NCBI RefSeq assembly: GCF_000340375.1
Contig: NZ_KB446648.1
Coordinates: forward strand, 319,263-383,262
Direction of reading: 5' to 3'
DNA length: 64,000 bases
DNA from: Eggerthia catenaformis OT 569 = DSM 20559
Lineage (GTDB): Bacteria > Bacillota_I > Bacilli_A > Erysipelotrichales > Coprobacillaceae
Shown: one piece after another, positions 18,315 through 27,196 of the stretch
Numbering within the stretch: position 1 is the first letter of the stretch
How the letters are laid out: the number at the start of each line of letters is the position of its first letter
Position numbers and translations under genes: made by a program
Notes under the pieces: model-generated
Told to the model about the DNA's origin: nothing
Databases searched by the model: none
What the model saw: only the letters and a program-made list of their open reading frames with translations

Positions 18315-18992
18315 ATGAAAATCTATTATGAAATACATGGTGAAGGATTTCCTGTTTTCTTATTACATGGCAATCAGGAAAATAGAAAGATATATGATCA
18401 GCTGATTCATGATCTTAAGGGGTATCAGCTGATTGCGGTAGATACAAGATATCATGGTAAATCAGTGAAGGAAGGAGAATTATCTTTGCATCAGTTTGCT
18501 TTAGATATTAAAGAATTAGCTGATGAATTATCATTTGATGAATATGATATTATTGGATTCAGTGATGGAGCTAATATTGGATTAACGCTCTCGTTATTAG
18601 ATCAAAGATTAAAGCATATGGTGCTTATGTCTCCTAATTCTTCTCCTAAAGGATTAAAAGGGTATATAAGATTTATGATACATTTGAATGTCTTACTCTC
18701 TATTCCTTTTACTTTTTATAATAAGAAAGCAAAAAGAATCAGAAGACTTAATCAGTTTATGTTAAAAGAGCCTCATTTTACACAAGATGAACTGGAACAT
18801 ATTATGATCCCTGTTTTACTATTATCAGGAGAAAGAGATATGATAAAAAAGGAAGATATAGATTATCTTTCATCTTCATTAAAATATTGTGTTTCAAAAT
18901 GTTTAAACAGTACTCATTTTTTATTAGAGGATGCTTATAAGGAAGTATTGAAAGAAATTAGAGGATTTTTATATGCGTGCCATCAAAATTAA
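18315..18992 (+). CDS. Alpha/beta hydrolase
   Basis: The 225-residue protein has the fold markers FLLHGNQEN (oxyanion strand), the nucleophile elbow GFSDGANIG (Ser at about 98), the acid in SGERDMI and the catalytic His in STHFLL. It resembles carboxylesterase or proline-iminopeptidase-like hydrolases; the substrate is unknown. The ATG at 18315 follows AAAGGTGAT; the earlier GTG overlaps that site. The 3' end overlaps aroD by 20 bases, so the two are one transcript. Confidence 0.8.
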   Translation: MKIYYEIHGEGFPVFLLHGNQENRKIYDQLIHDLKGYQLIAVDTRYHGKSVKEGELSLHQFALDIKELADELSFDEYDIIGFSDGANIGLTLSLLDQRLKHMVLMSPNSSPKGLKGYIRFMIHLNVLLSIPFTFYNKKAKRIRRLNQFMLKEPHFTQDELEHIMIPVLLLSGERDMIKKEDIDYLSSSLKYCVSKCLNSTHFLLEDAYKEVLKEIRGFLYACHQN

Positions 18993-19719
18993 AAATATTG
19001 TTTTTGGAGAAGGAAATATTAAAATCTGTCTTCCGGTTATCCAAAGCAATAAAGAAGATATATTAAAAACAATAGATTATTATGAAACCTTAAATGGATG
19101 GGATCTTATTGAAATAAGATTAGATTATCTCAAAGCTCTTTCCGATAGTCTTTCTATTTTAAAAGATATACAGGAACATACAAATCATGTCATATTGGCT
19201 ACTGTTCGTACTTGTCATGAAGGAGGAGAAGCCGATATGACAGATCAGGAATATGAGTATTTATTAAGCAATATTATTCAGAATCAGCTATGTGACATCA
19301 TTGATTTAGAGATTAGTCATCATAAGCCTTCTTTAATGAGGCTGATTGAGCTTGCTCATGTTCATCATATTAAGACAATTATCAGTTCTCATAATTTCTA
19401 TAAAACTCCTTCTTATAGTGAATTAGAAGAACTATTAAAAATAATGGAATTATTAGAGGGAGATATTCTTAAGCTGGCAGTGATGCCTCAATGTAAAGAA
19501 GATGTAACACGATTTATGCATTTTTCTTCAGTTATGTCTTCTAAATTAGAAAAGCCTTTAATTACTATGTCTATGGGAAGACTTGGTATGATTTCTAGAA
19601 TTGCCTGTAAGATTACCGGTTCTGTTATGACTTTTGCTTCTGCGGGCAAGTCAAGTGCTCCGGGACAGATAGATCTGGAAACAGTAAAAAAGCTTTTAGA
19701 TATATTCTCTGAAAAATAA
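18973..19719 (+). CDS. aroD: 3-dehydroquinate dehydratase, type I
   Basis: The shikimate-pathway enzyme dehydrates 3-dehydroquinate through a Schiff base. The 248 residues show EIRLDYLK, TVRTCHEGGE, the general base His at about 140 in ISSHNFYKTP, the Schiff-base Lys at about 167 in LKLAVMP and the MGRLGMISR loop, all as in type I enzymes. No other aro gene is nearby; overlap with the hydrolase gene indicates co-transcription. AGAGG precedes the start. Confidence 0.93.
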   Translation: MRAIKIKNIVFGEGNIKICLPVIQSNKEDILKTIDYYETLNGWDLIEIRLDYLKALSDSLSILKDIQEHTNHVILATVRTCHEGGEADMTDQEYEYLLSNIIQNQLCDIIDLEISHHKPSLMRLIELAHVHHIKTIISSHNFYKTPSYSELEELLKIMELLEGDILKLAVMPQCKEDVTRFMHFSSVMSSKLEKPLITMSMGRLGMISRIACKITGSVMTFASAGKSSAPGQIDLETVKKLLDIFSEK

Positions 19720-19740
19720 TTTCATAAAATCATTAATATC

Positions 19741-19754
19741 TGTTAACGCTTTCA
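19741..19754. promoter_or_regulatory. Catabolite-response element (cre)-like site
   Basis: TGTTAACGCTTTCA matches the cre consensus TGWAANCGNTNWCA at all but one of the fixed positions. It lies just downstream of aroD and about 430 bases before the DUF438 gene; the regulated gene is unclear. Confidence 0.5.
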
Positions 19755-19798
19755 CAAATGTATGTTATTTTTCTTATAAAGTATTAATCAAACAAAAA

Positions 19799-19827
19799 AG
19801 CACGATTTCAGTATCGTGTCTTTTTTA
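19799..19827. terminator. Bidirectional terminator downstream of aroD
   Basis: AGCACGAT-TTCAG-TATCGTGTC hairpin flanked by A-run on the left and T-run on the right, so it works on both strands. The rest of 19828-20010 has no gene I can support. Confidence 0.75.
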
Positions 19828-20015
19828 TTTGATAAAGATGTAATAGTTCCAAGCAATGATAGACTCGCAGTATTAACAATATCATCTTTTATCTTAGCAT
19901 TATAATATATCTTAGAGTTGTTTTTAGCAGTTCTTATATAAGAAGAGAATAAATAATATAAAACAGTTCTTTGACAATAATATATATGCATATTTTCATA
20001 ATTTTTTAAAGCTTA

Positions 20016-20024
20016 TGCTATAAT
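20016..20024 (+). promoter_or_regulatory. Extended -10 promoter of the DUF438 gene
   Basis: TGCTATAAT, a consensus -10 with the TGn extension; the -35 region is AT-rich and poor. Transcription would start about 150 bases before the start codon. Confidence 0.55.
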
Positions 20025-20182
20025 AAGGTTGATAAATCGAAAACTTTGAAGTTGGTAGTATTAAAACGGAATGATAACATTTAATACCATCCTAGTTTAT
20101 AAGTGGGATCTAAGGCTTAAGCTTTAAAATACGATAAAAGATTCGTGGAAGAGATAATAGGGAATTTGGAGAGGAGAGCACA
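20025..20182 (+). other. Long, probably structured 5' leader of the DUF438 gene
   Basis: About 150 untranslated bases. GTATTAAA (about 20058-20066) pairs with TTTAATAC (about 20079-20086) with extra G-C pairs outside, and GGCTTAAGCTTT further on is self-complementary. I could not match it to a known riboswitch class. It is different in look from the short leaders of neighbouring genes. Confidence 0.35.
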
Positions 20183-21766
20183 ATGAAAGAGTATATGAGT
20201 AATTTTAATGAAGAAAAATTAAAAGAGGCATTTAAAATAAGAGATGCTTATATAAAGGGAGAGATTTCTTTGGATTTTGCGAATGCTCAGATGAAAGCTC
20301 ATATAGGCAGACTAACACCCGCTGAGCTGGCATATATGGAGCAGCATTTTCAGGAAAAAGTGGAAGATGAATGTATTTCTGAAAAGATTGATGAAATGCT
20401 GGCTATTTATGATGGGGTTATTATTGAAGAACAAAAGTTTTCAGATTTATTGAATGGTCATCCGATTAAGAATTATGTAGATGAAAATATCGCTATTAGA
20501 GATGTGATAAAAGAATTGGATAGTTTGCTGACAAAGAAATACATTAAAAATCAATGGGATGAGGCGTTTGAAAAATTAAATCAGTTCAAAATACATCTCA
20601 GCAGGAAACAAAATCAGCTATACACGCTTCTTGAAAAAAAGGGATTTGATAGACCGACAGAGACGATGTGGTTATATGATAATGAAATTAGAGATAAAAT
20701 AACGAGTATAACTGAAATGTCCAAAGATGATAATGGTAGACAGGATATTAAAGAACATTTTGATAGTTTTAAAGAATTGATACTTGATTTGATGGAAAAG
20801 GAAGAGACTATTTTATATCCTACTTCCCTGGAACTGATTAATGATGATGAGTTTAGAGAAATGATTTCAGGAGATAAGGAAATTGGATATTGTCTAATAA
20901 GTCCAAAAGATGATTATGAAAATAGCTTTACTCAGTTACATAGAGAAGAACAAAAACTGAATAAAAATGGATTCAGCGGGTTTAAAGATGAGTTATCACA
21001 GTTGCTGTCTAAGTATGGAGTTCAAGGTGGCTGGACAGAAGATACACCTATGAATGTAAAGCAGGGGATTCTGAGTCTAAATCAGATTAATTTAATGTTT
21101 CAGCATCTTCCTGTAGATATATCCTATGTAGATGAAAATGAGCTGGTAGCATTTTATAGTGATACAAAACATAGAGTATTTCCAAGAAGTAAAGGTGTAA
21201 TTGGTAGAGATGTAAAGAATTGTCATCCTAAAAATTCAGTAAAAACTGTAGAAGAAATTATTGAAAAATTCCGAAGCGGCGAGCAGGATAAGGTAGAATT
21301 CTGGATCAATAAGCCGGAAGTATTCATATATATTTTGTATCTTGCAGTAAGAGATGAAAACGGTCATTTCAAAGGTGTCATGGAAATGATGCAGGATTGT
21401 ACACATATAAGAAGTCTACAAGGAAGCCAGACTCTTTTAGATTGGGATACTGAGAATAAAAAAGAGAATGCAAATGATTCAGACACAATAGCAAGCGATA
21501 ACCAAGTAGAAAATACTGAAAAAATCACACTACTAAAACCTGATATGAAAATAGCACCGATTTTAGATGCATATCCAACTTTAAAAGATTATATGATTGC
21601 AAAATCTGATAAGTTTAAAATGATGAATTCTCCGATGTTTAAATTCGTTAGAAAAACAGCTACAGTTGATGATGTTTCAAAAAGAACAGGATTTTCTCTT
21701 GATGTTTTACAAAGAGAGTTCACGAAATTTCTTGAAGAATTAAGAGATAATCAAAAAAATGTATAA
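20183..21766 (+). CDS. DUF438 / hemerythrin-like / PAS / DUF1858 sensor protein
   Basis: The 527 residues read as four parts: DUF438 (about 1-75), a hemerythrin-like helical bundle (about 95-220), a PAS domain (about 300-410, with the typical GRDVKNCHPKNSV), a Ser/Asp/Asn linker and a C-terminal DUF1858 helical domain (about 445-510). Such proteins are thought to sense oxygen, nitric oxide or redox state in anaerobes. In the bundle several expected metal ligands are changed: RKQNQLY where RKENxLF is usual and MWLYDNEIR where MWxxHDEIR is usual. Iron binding there is doubtful. GAGAGGAG precedes the ATG. The cupin gene follows 19 bases on. Confidence 0.82.
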   Translation: MKEYMSNFNEEKLKEAFKIRDAYIKGEISLDFANAQMKAHIGRLTPAELAYMEQHFQEKVEDECISEKIDEMLAIYDGVIIEEQKFSDLLNGHPIKNYVDENIAIRDVIKELDSLLTKKYIKNQWDEAFEKLNQFKIHLSRKQNQLYTLLEKKGFDRPTETMWLYDNEIRDKITSITEMSKDDNGRQDIKEHFDSFKELILDLMEKEETILYPTSLELINDDEFREMISGDKEIGYCLISPKDDYENSFTQLHREEQKLNKNGFSGFKDELSQLLSKYGVQGGWTEDTPMNVKQGILSLNQINLMFQHLPVDISYVDENELVAFYSDTKHRVFPRSKGVIGRDVKNCHPKNSVKTVEEIIEKFRSGEQDKVEFWINKPEVFIYILYLAVRDENGHFKGVMEMMQDCTHIRSLQGSQTLLDWDTENKKENANDSDTIASDNQVENTEKITLLKPDMKIAPILDAYPTLKDYMIAKSDKFKMMNSPMFKFVRKTATVDDVSKRTGFSLDVLQREFTKFLEELRDNQKNV

Positions 21767-21785
21767 ACGAAATGGAGGAAGTGTT

Positions 21786-22070
21786 ATGACAAAAGTAGCA
21801 GAAGATTTAGGAGTCGTATTACAGGGAAGCAACTATACGGTAGTTAAAAAAGCAGGGAAAAAAGGTGATACGGTAGAAAAGCATAATCATCCTGATGTCA
21901 ATGTTTTGTTCACTGTTGTAAAAGGACATATGGAGGTCACAATTGCAGAAAAAGAGGTATTTCATGTAGTTCCGGGACAGATACTATCTTTTGATGGCAG
22001 TAGTACTATAAGTACAAAGTTTATTGAAGACAGTGAATTTTTCGTAACACTGATTCTAAAGAAATTATAA
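21786..22070 (+). CDS. Small cupin-domain protein
   Basis: The 94-residue product is one beta-barrel cupin: KHNHPDVNVLFTVVKGHMEV (motif 1) and VVPGQILSFDG (motif 2). Metal ligands seen are the two His of HNH; Glu of the usual HxHxxxxxxE motif is not in its usual place. Short cupins of this type commonly sit beside DUF438 proteins. The ATG at 21786 has GGAGG upstream; a start 9 codons earlier overlaps the previous gene and has no site. Terminator follows at 22125. Confidence 0.82.
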   Translation: MTKVAEDLGVVLQGSNYTVVKKAGKKGDTVEKHNHPDVNVLFTVVKGHMEVTIAEKEVFHVVPGQILSFDGSSTISTKFIEDSEFFVTLILKKL

Positions 22071-22124
22071 ATTTTGCTTGATATTTAAGAAGAAAACAAA
22101 AGTTATGAGTGTATTGCGATAGAA

Positions 22125-22154
22125 GCAGCAGATCAAAATAGATCTGCTGTTTTA
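22125..22154 (+). terminator. Terminator of the DUF438-cupin operon
   Basis: GCAGCAGATC / GATCTGCTG stem with an AAAATA loop, followed by TTTT. Confidence 0.8.
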
Positions 22155-22209
22155 ACTTAGTAATCTTTTGAATAAAAATAAAGCGGAATAATATTTTTTC
22201 ATTTACTGA

Positions 22210-23703
<1,494 letters not shown>

Positions 23704-23706
23704 GAT

Positions 23707-24210
23707 ATGGACAAACAAAATTATAAAAATGAGAAATATCAAGTCTTTTCAATGTTTGATAAGAAATGGGCATTAGCCACTGCCGGTACCATTGATAACT
23801 TTAATACATGTACGATCGGTTGGGGAAGCCTGGGAGATATTTGGCGAGGAATCAATAGAGGAAGACCTGTTGTAACTATTTATGTAAATCCGTTAAGATA
23901 TACCAGTGAATATCTACTAAATAATGATTATTTTACAGTCAGCTTTTTTCCGAAAGAATATAAAAAGGATTTAGTTTATTTAGGCAGGCACAGCGGCAGG
24001 GATGAGGACAAGGTCTCTCATACATCATTAACACCTTTATCCTTAGCACAGGGGGTTACATTTAAAGAAGCAAAGCTGACATTTGTATGTAGAAAAATAT
24101 ATTGGGATCAGTTTTCTTTAGAGCATCTTGATCCGGAGATTGTATCAGATATTTATTTGGATAAACCTCCCCATTATGAATTTATTGGTGAGGTTATTGA
24201 GGTTATATAA
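23707..24210 (+). CDS. Flavin reductase family (FMN-binding split barrel) protein
   Basis: The 167-residue protein has the split-barrel pattern of flavin reductase-like FMN-binding proteins: FDKKWALATAGTIDNFNTCTIGWGSLG near the N terminus, TIYVNPLRYTSEYL and YFTVSFF in the core, and GRHSGRDEDK in the second half. It may be an oxidoreductase using NAD(P)H and FMN; the partner is not known. Only 3 bases separate it from bglA, without a clear own ribosome site, so coupling is likely. The functional link to sugar use is unclear. Confidence 0.83.
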   Translation: MDKQNYKNEKYQVFSMFDKKWALATAGTIDNFNTCTIGWGSLGDIWRGINRGRPVVTIYVNPLRYTSEYLLNNDYFTVSFFPKEYKKDLVYLGRHSGRDEDKVSHTSLTPLSLAQGVTFKEAKLTFVCRKIYWDQFSLEHLDPEIVSDIYLDKPPHYEFIGEVIEVI

Positions 24211-24234
24211 TAAAAAGAAGTAGTATTATGAGGT

Positions 24235-24255
24235 GAGACCTCCAAAAGTTAGACT
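24235..24255 (+). mobile_element. Possible terminal inverted repeat of an IS3-family (IS150-like) element, remnant
   Basis: GAGACCTCCAAAAGTTAGAC resembles the left end of IS150-group elements (pattern TG...CCxCCAAAAGTTAGAC). No transposase reading frame follows and no right end is seen in the window, so only a fragment would remain. Identification is by recall of the end pattern only. Confidence 0.3.
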
Positions 24256-24261
24256 TTTTTT

Positions 24262-24287
24262 GAGACGGTTTCGACTGTCTCTTTTTT
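24262..24287 (+). terminator. Terminator downstream of the flavin reductase gene
   Basis: GAGACGGT-TTCG-ACTGTCTC stem (one mismatch, stable UUCG-type loop) followed by TTTTTT. Confidence 0.75.
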
Positions 24288-24393
24288 AGGCAGTTAGAAG
24301 GTTAAGTCGGACTTATCTTTTATTGATAGTTCTATGACAGACGATGCTTATTTTTGTATGTACTACTCAAAAACGATAGAAAGAAATCTATGA

Positions 24394-24615
24394 TGCTCAA
24401 ATAGGCTCCGCACAACCACATATTTATCCTCAACGGATAGTTTTAATGTCGATATGTACCTAAATTTCAATGACATTAGCAAGTATACATTTGTAATAAC
24501 TCCTATTTTTGAAATGATTCCGTATTGCGGAAAATTCATGATTCGGACGACTGCTTTCGGGCTTATCTCTATCTATACCATGGCAGTCATGCAGAGGGAG
24601 GAAAGATCTTTATAA
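24394..24615 (+). pseudogene. Unidentified gene fragment with foreign base composition
   Basis: A 73-codon open frame without a start (just after TGA at 24391) ends with TAA at 24613. It uses codons such as CGC, CCG, CGG and ACG that are rare in the neighbouring genes. I cannot assign it to a family; the translation includes FVITPIFEMIPYCGKFMIR. The frame contains Met codons but no ribosome site. It is best read as a remnant of an acquired gene; the stretch 24288-24393 holds no gene either. Confidence 0.3.
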
Positions 24616-24672
24616 AAAGAATTGACACAATGTCAACCAAAGACGACATGAATGTGAGATTGGAGATAGGAA

Positions 24673-24825
24673 ATGTTTAAAGGAACACCGGAATTGATAA
24701 CACAGCGAAGAGAAGAAATTATAAATGCCTGTGAGCAACTATATCAGACAATGAGTTTCCGAGAAATTACACTGAAAGAGATAGGGAACGTTACCATCCG
24801 GATGATCAGAGGTATACTCATTTAA
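24673..24825 (+). pseudogene. Truncated TetR-family regulator (N-terminal fragment)
   Basis: The first 40 codons, MFKGTPELITQRREEIIN then ACEQLYQTMSFREITLKEIG, match the start of TetR-type regulators (helix 1 and the beginning of the helix-turn-helix). The homology stops at about base 24797 inside the recognition helix region, and the frame closes after 10 more unrelated codons. GGAG-type site upstream (GGAGATAGGAA). Loss of the rest shows a deletion or recombination. In another frame, 24792-24845 encodes a short tail (YHPDDQRYTHLRDIADI) that looks like the end of a different gene. Confidence 0.6.
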
Positions 24826-24868
24826 GAGATATTGCTGATATTTAGTACAATATAAAGAGGAATTTAAA

Positions 24869-25357
24869 ATGATTAATGAGAAGAAAGACTTAGAAGATAT
24901 TATTGGCTTGAGTTTAGACAAGTTATATGAAAAAGATATATATTTAATAAAAGCAGGAGAGAATATTAAAAAACCTATAAATGCTGATGTTCTCCATAAT
25001 TCAGAACGATCTATAGTGCACATGTTTGCTTATTATTTTGAAGAACTATATAAAGAGAAATACAAGGATCATAATTTGAATATAGATGTAGAATATAATA
25101 GAAATTTGTATGATATAAAGAGACTTGGCGAGGATTGCATAATTCCTGATTTTATTTTTCACGAAAGAGGAAAAAACAAAAATAATATATTAGTCATAGA
25201 ATTTAAAACATGGTGGAATAGTGAGCAAGCTGAAGATAAAGAAAAAATAAAGAAATTGTGTGAAGAAAAAGAATATCAATATCAATATGGTGCTTCTATT
25301 ATCTTTGGAAAAAGCAGGGAAGAAGTAGACATAAAATGGTATCCATTTGATGAGTAG
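24869..25357 (+). CDS. PD-(D/E)XK nuclease-like protein
   Basis: The 162-residue protein carries the order expected for the restriction-endonuclease-like fold: Glu at about 46 in NSERSIVHMFAYYF, DVEYNR at 73-78, Pro-Asp at 93-94 (IIPDFIFHERG) and Glu-x-Lys at 111-113 (LVIEFK). I know a widespread, uncharacterised family with DxEYNR, PDIIVHxRG and LLVIEIK in this order. The catalytic residues are intact, so DNA cleavage is possible, but no target or partner is known. GAGG precedes the ATG. It lies in a scarred accessory region just after a broken TetR gene, so a defence role is only a guess. Confidence 0.68.
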   Translation: MINEKKDLEDIIGLSLDKLYEKDIYLIKAGENIKKPINADVLHNSERSIVHMFAYYFEELYKEKYKDHNLNIDVEYNRNLYDIKRLGEDCIIPDFIFHERGKNKNNILVIEFKTWWNSEQAEDKEKIKKLCEEKEYQYQYGASIIFGKSREEVDIKWYPFDE

Positions 25358-25433
25358 ATACATAATAAAAAGGATATTAATTAATATACAAAAAGAGATC
25401 GGAATAGTATAATGTATCCAAAAGGAGCTTACT

Positions 25434-25673
25434 ATGCCAAAACAGATACAAACAATGACTTTTGATAATAAAACATATGAAATTATTGGTATTTTTGAAT
25501 ATGAAGAAAAAGAATATATTGCTTTACTAACAAATGATAAGAAAGAAGATGTTTATCTTTTTGAATATTATCAAGAAAATAATCATTATGAATTGTTTGA
25601 TATTCCTGATGATATATTTGATGATGTTGCTGAAGAATTTGAATTTATAGTTGAGAATCAGTTATTTGACTAG
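25434..25673 (+). CDS. DUF1292-like small protein
   Basis: The 79-residue acidic protein (TFDNKTYEIIGIFEYEEKEYIALLTND, then VYLFEYYQENNHYELFDIP) has the beta-rich layout of the DUF1292 family: short strands with Phe-x-x-x-x-(K/E)-Y-I-A-L and a C-terminal acidic helix. The family is common in Firmicutes and of unknown function. AAAGGAG precedes the start. It is separated from the nuclease-like gene by 76 bases and probably transcribed on its own. Confidence 0.62.
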   Translation: MPKQIQTMTFDNKTYEIIGIFEYEEKEYIALLTNDKKEDVYLFEYYQENNHYELFDIPDDIFDDVAEEFEFIVENQLFD

Positions 25674-25772
25674 TAGTGTTTGGATAAAAAAGATAATAAA
25701 GACTGGAATATAATTGGACTGAGAGTTATTTGTTTGATGGAAGCATTACTATATTTTAGAAAGAATAATAGG

Positions 25773-25951
25773 ATGAAATCAAAACTGAAAATAGTATCAG
25801 TTCTTGTCTTATCTTTAGGTAGTTTACAGTTATAAATACTCAAACTTCTAAGTCTAAAAAAACGGATACAAGTGATCGTAATGTATTCCTGTTATGGATA
25901 TCACTAATGGGTATTTTGTTATTAGGAACGATAGTTCTGAGATATCATTAG
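25773..25951 (+). pseudogene. Broken small surface-protein gene (signal peptide plus anchor-like end)
   Basis: ATG at 25773 begins a signal-peptide-like sequence (MKSKLKIVSVLVLSLGS) that stops at TAA 25833. In the +2 frame the sequence continues to TAG at 25949 with QTSKSKKTDTSDRN followed by a hydrophobic span (VFLLWISLMGILLLGTIVL) and RYH. The two halves together look like a short secreted protein with a membrane or sorting-signal end, disrupted by a frameshift. TAG at 25949 runs directly into the terminator. The rest of 25674-25772 shows no gene. Confidence 0.5.
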
Positions 25952-25975
25952 TTCACCTTTAAGGTGAACTTTTTT
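25950..25975 (+). terminator. Terminator after the broken surface-protein gene
   Basis: AGTTCACCT-TTA-AGGTGAACT perfect stem followed by TTTTT. Confidence 0.8.
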
Positions 25976-25986
25976 ATGAGATAAAA

Positions 25987-26031
25987 TTGAGACGAACTTG
26001 AGACGACATCAAAGAATAAAATACCTATAAT
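25987..26031 (+). promoter_or_regulatory. Promoter region of comFA with a phased direct repeat
   Basis: A perfect 9-base direct repeat TTGAGACGA occurs at 25987-25995 and 25998-26006, 11 bases apart, that is one helical turn. A consensus TATAAT lies at 26026-26031. The -35 position (26003-26008) has only a poor match, so the repeat may be a binding site for an activator. Confidence 0.45.
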
Positions 26032-26047
26032 AAATATAGGTGATAGA

Positions 26048-27196
26048 ATGGAATGTCCGAGATGCAAGAATACAGATAAGAAGTATTTTTATCGGCTTAA
26101 TAATCGTTATTATTGTCGTAAATGTATTCCATTTCAAAGAGTTTTTATAGATGATTTATTAGAAAAAAGAATAGAAAAGACAGAATCAAAACCAGTTAGT
26201 TATCATTTAAGTTTTTATTTATCCCAAAGACAGCAGGTAATCTCAGATAAGCTTGCAGATAATTTTAGACAGCATAAAAACAGTCTGGTATTAGCAGTCT
26301 GCGGCAGTGGGAAAACAGAAATGTGCTTTGAAGTCATATGTCAAGCTTTAAATAATAAGCAGAGAGTCTGTTTTACAATTCCTCGTGCTGCTCTTGCGAA
26401 AGAGCTTTATCAGAGATTTAAAGAATGTTTTGAAGGTATAGATATAGGACTGATTTATGGCGGATTCAAGCAGAATGAAAATTCGGCTTTTGTGATATGT
26501 ACAACACATCAGCTTTATCGTTTTCTATCAATTCCCTTTGATCTTATTCTGCTTGATGAAGCTGATGCTTTCCCGTTTTATAGAAATGAAGTATTGAATG
26601 AGATATTTAATCAGTGTGGCAGACAGTCAATTAAAATGAGTGCCACACTGACACAGGAAGACATTGGTACAAATGAGGTTCTGATGATGAATAAAAGATA
26701 TCATAATCATCAGCTTCCCGTGCCAAAGATCATAAGGATACCTGATAGTCTTGATATATTAGTCATTTATTATCTTGTTAGAAAGTGTAAGAGGAAACAT
26801 CAGCCCTTATTATTGTATGTGCCCCTTAAAAAAGATGTTCCTATTTATACTGGAAAGCTAAAGAAAATCTTTAAAGCAGAAGGTGTTTCATCTCTATCAC
26901 CTCATATTAATGACTCATTAAATCGTTTGAAGCAGGGAGATATAGATTGTCTCATAACAACAACAGTACTGGAAAGAGGAATCACAATTGATAATGTTCA
27001 GGTAGCTGTATTACATGCTGCACATAGCCTGTATGATGAAAGAACATTAATGCAGATTGCCGGAAGAGTAGGCAGGAATCCACGGCATCCGGATGGTTTT
27101 GTTTATTTTATTGATCATTCTATAACAAAGGAGATGAAACAGTGTATTTCAACAATCAGATATCTCAATACTGTCTCATATGCCATAAACCGGTAA
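26048..27196 (+). CDS. comFA: Competence helicase ComFA
   Basis: The 382-residue protein has an N-terminal zinc ribbon (CPRCKNTDKKYFYRLNNRYYCRKC, four Cys), then a DEAD-type helicase core: Walker A AVCGSGKTE (about 84-92), Walker B LLDEADAF, KMSATL motif III and VLERGITID / QIAGRVGRN in the second RecA domain. ComFA pulls transforming DNA into the cytoplasm. The start has GGTGAT upstream. It overlaps comFC by 55 bases, as is usual for this pair, though with an unusually long overlap. Confidence 0.93.
   Translation: MECPRCKNTDKKYFYRLNNRYYCRKCIPFQRVFIDDLLEKRIEKTESKPVSYHLSFYLSQRQQVISDKLADNFRQHKNSLVLAVCGSGKTEMCFEVICQALNNKQRVCFTIPRAALAKELYQRFKECFEGIDIGLIYGGFKQNENSAFVICTTHQLYRFLSIPFDLILLDEADAFPFYRNEVLNEIFNQCGRQSIKMSATLTQEDIGTNEVLMMNKRYHNHQLPVPKIIRIPDSLDILVIYYLVRKCKRKHQPLLLYVPLKKDVPIYTGKLKKIFKAEGVSSLSPHINDSLNRLKQGDIDCLITTTVLERGITIDNVQVAVLHAAHSLYDERTLMQIAGRVGRNPRHPDGFVYFIDHSITKEMKQCISTIRYLNTVSYAINR

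Noticed and set aside
19788-19991. A 67-codon minus-strand open frame between aroD and the DUF438 gene
   Set aside because: Its end lies inside and beyond a bidirectional terminator hairpin, it has no ribosome binding site, and the sequence resembles no protein I know.
24739-25023. A 94-codon minus-strand frame over the nuclease-like gene start
   Set aside because: Antisense to the better-supported plus-strand gene with ribosome site and nuclease motifs.
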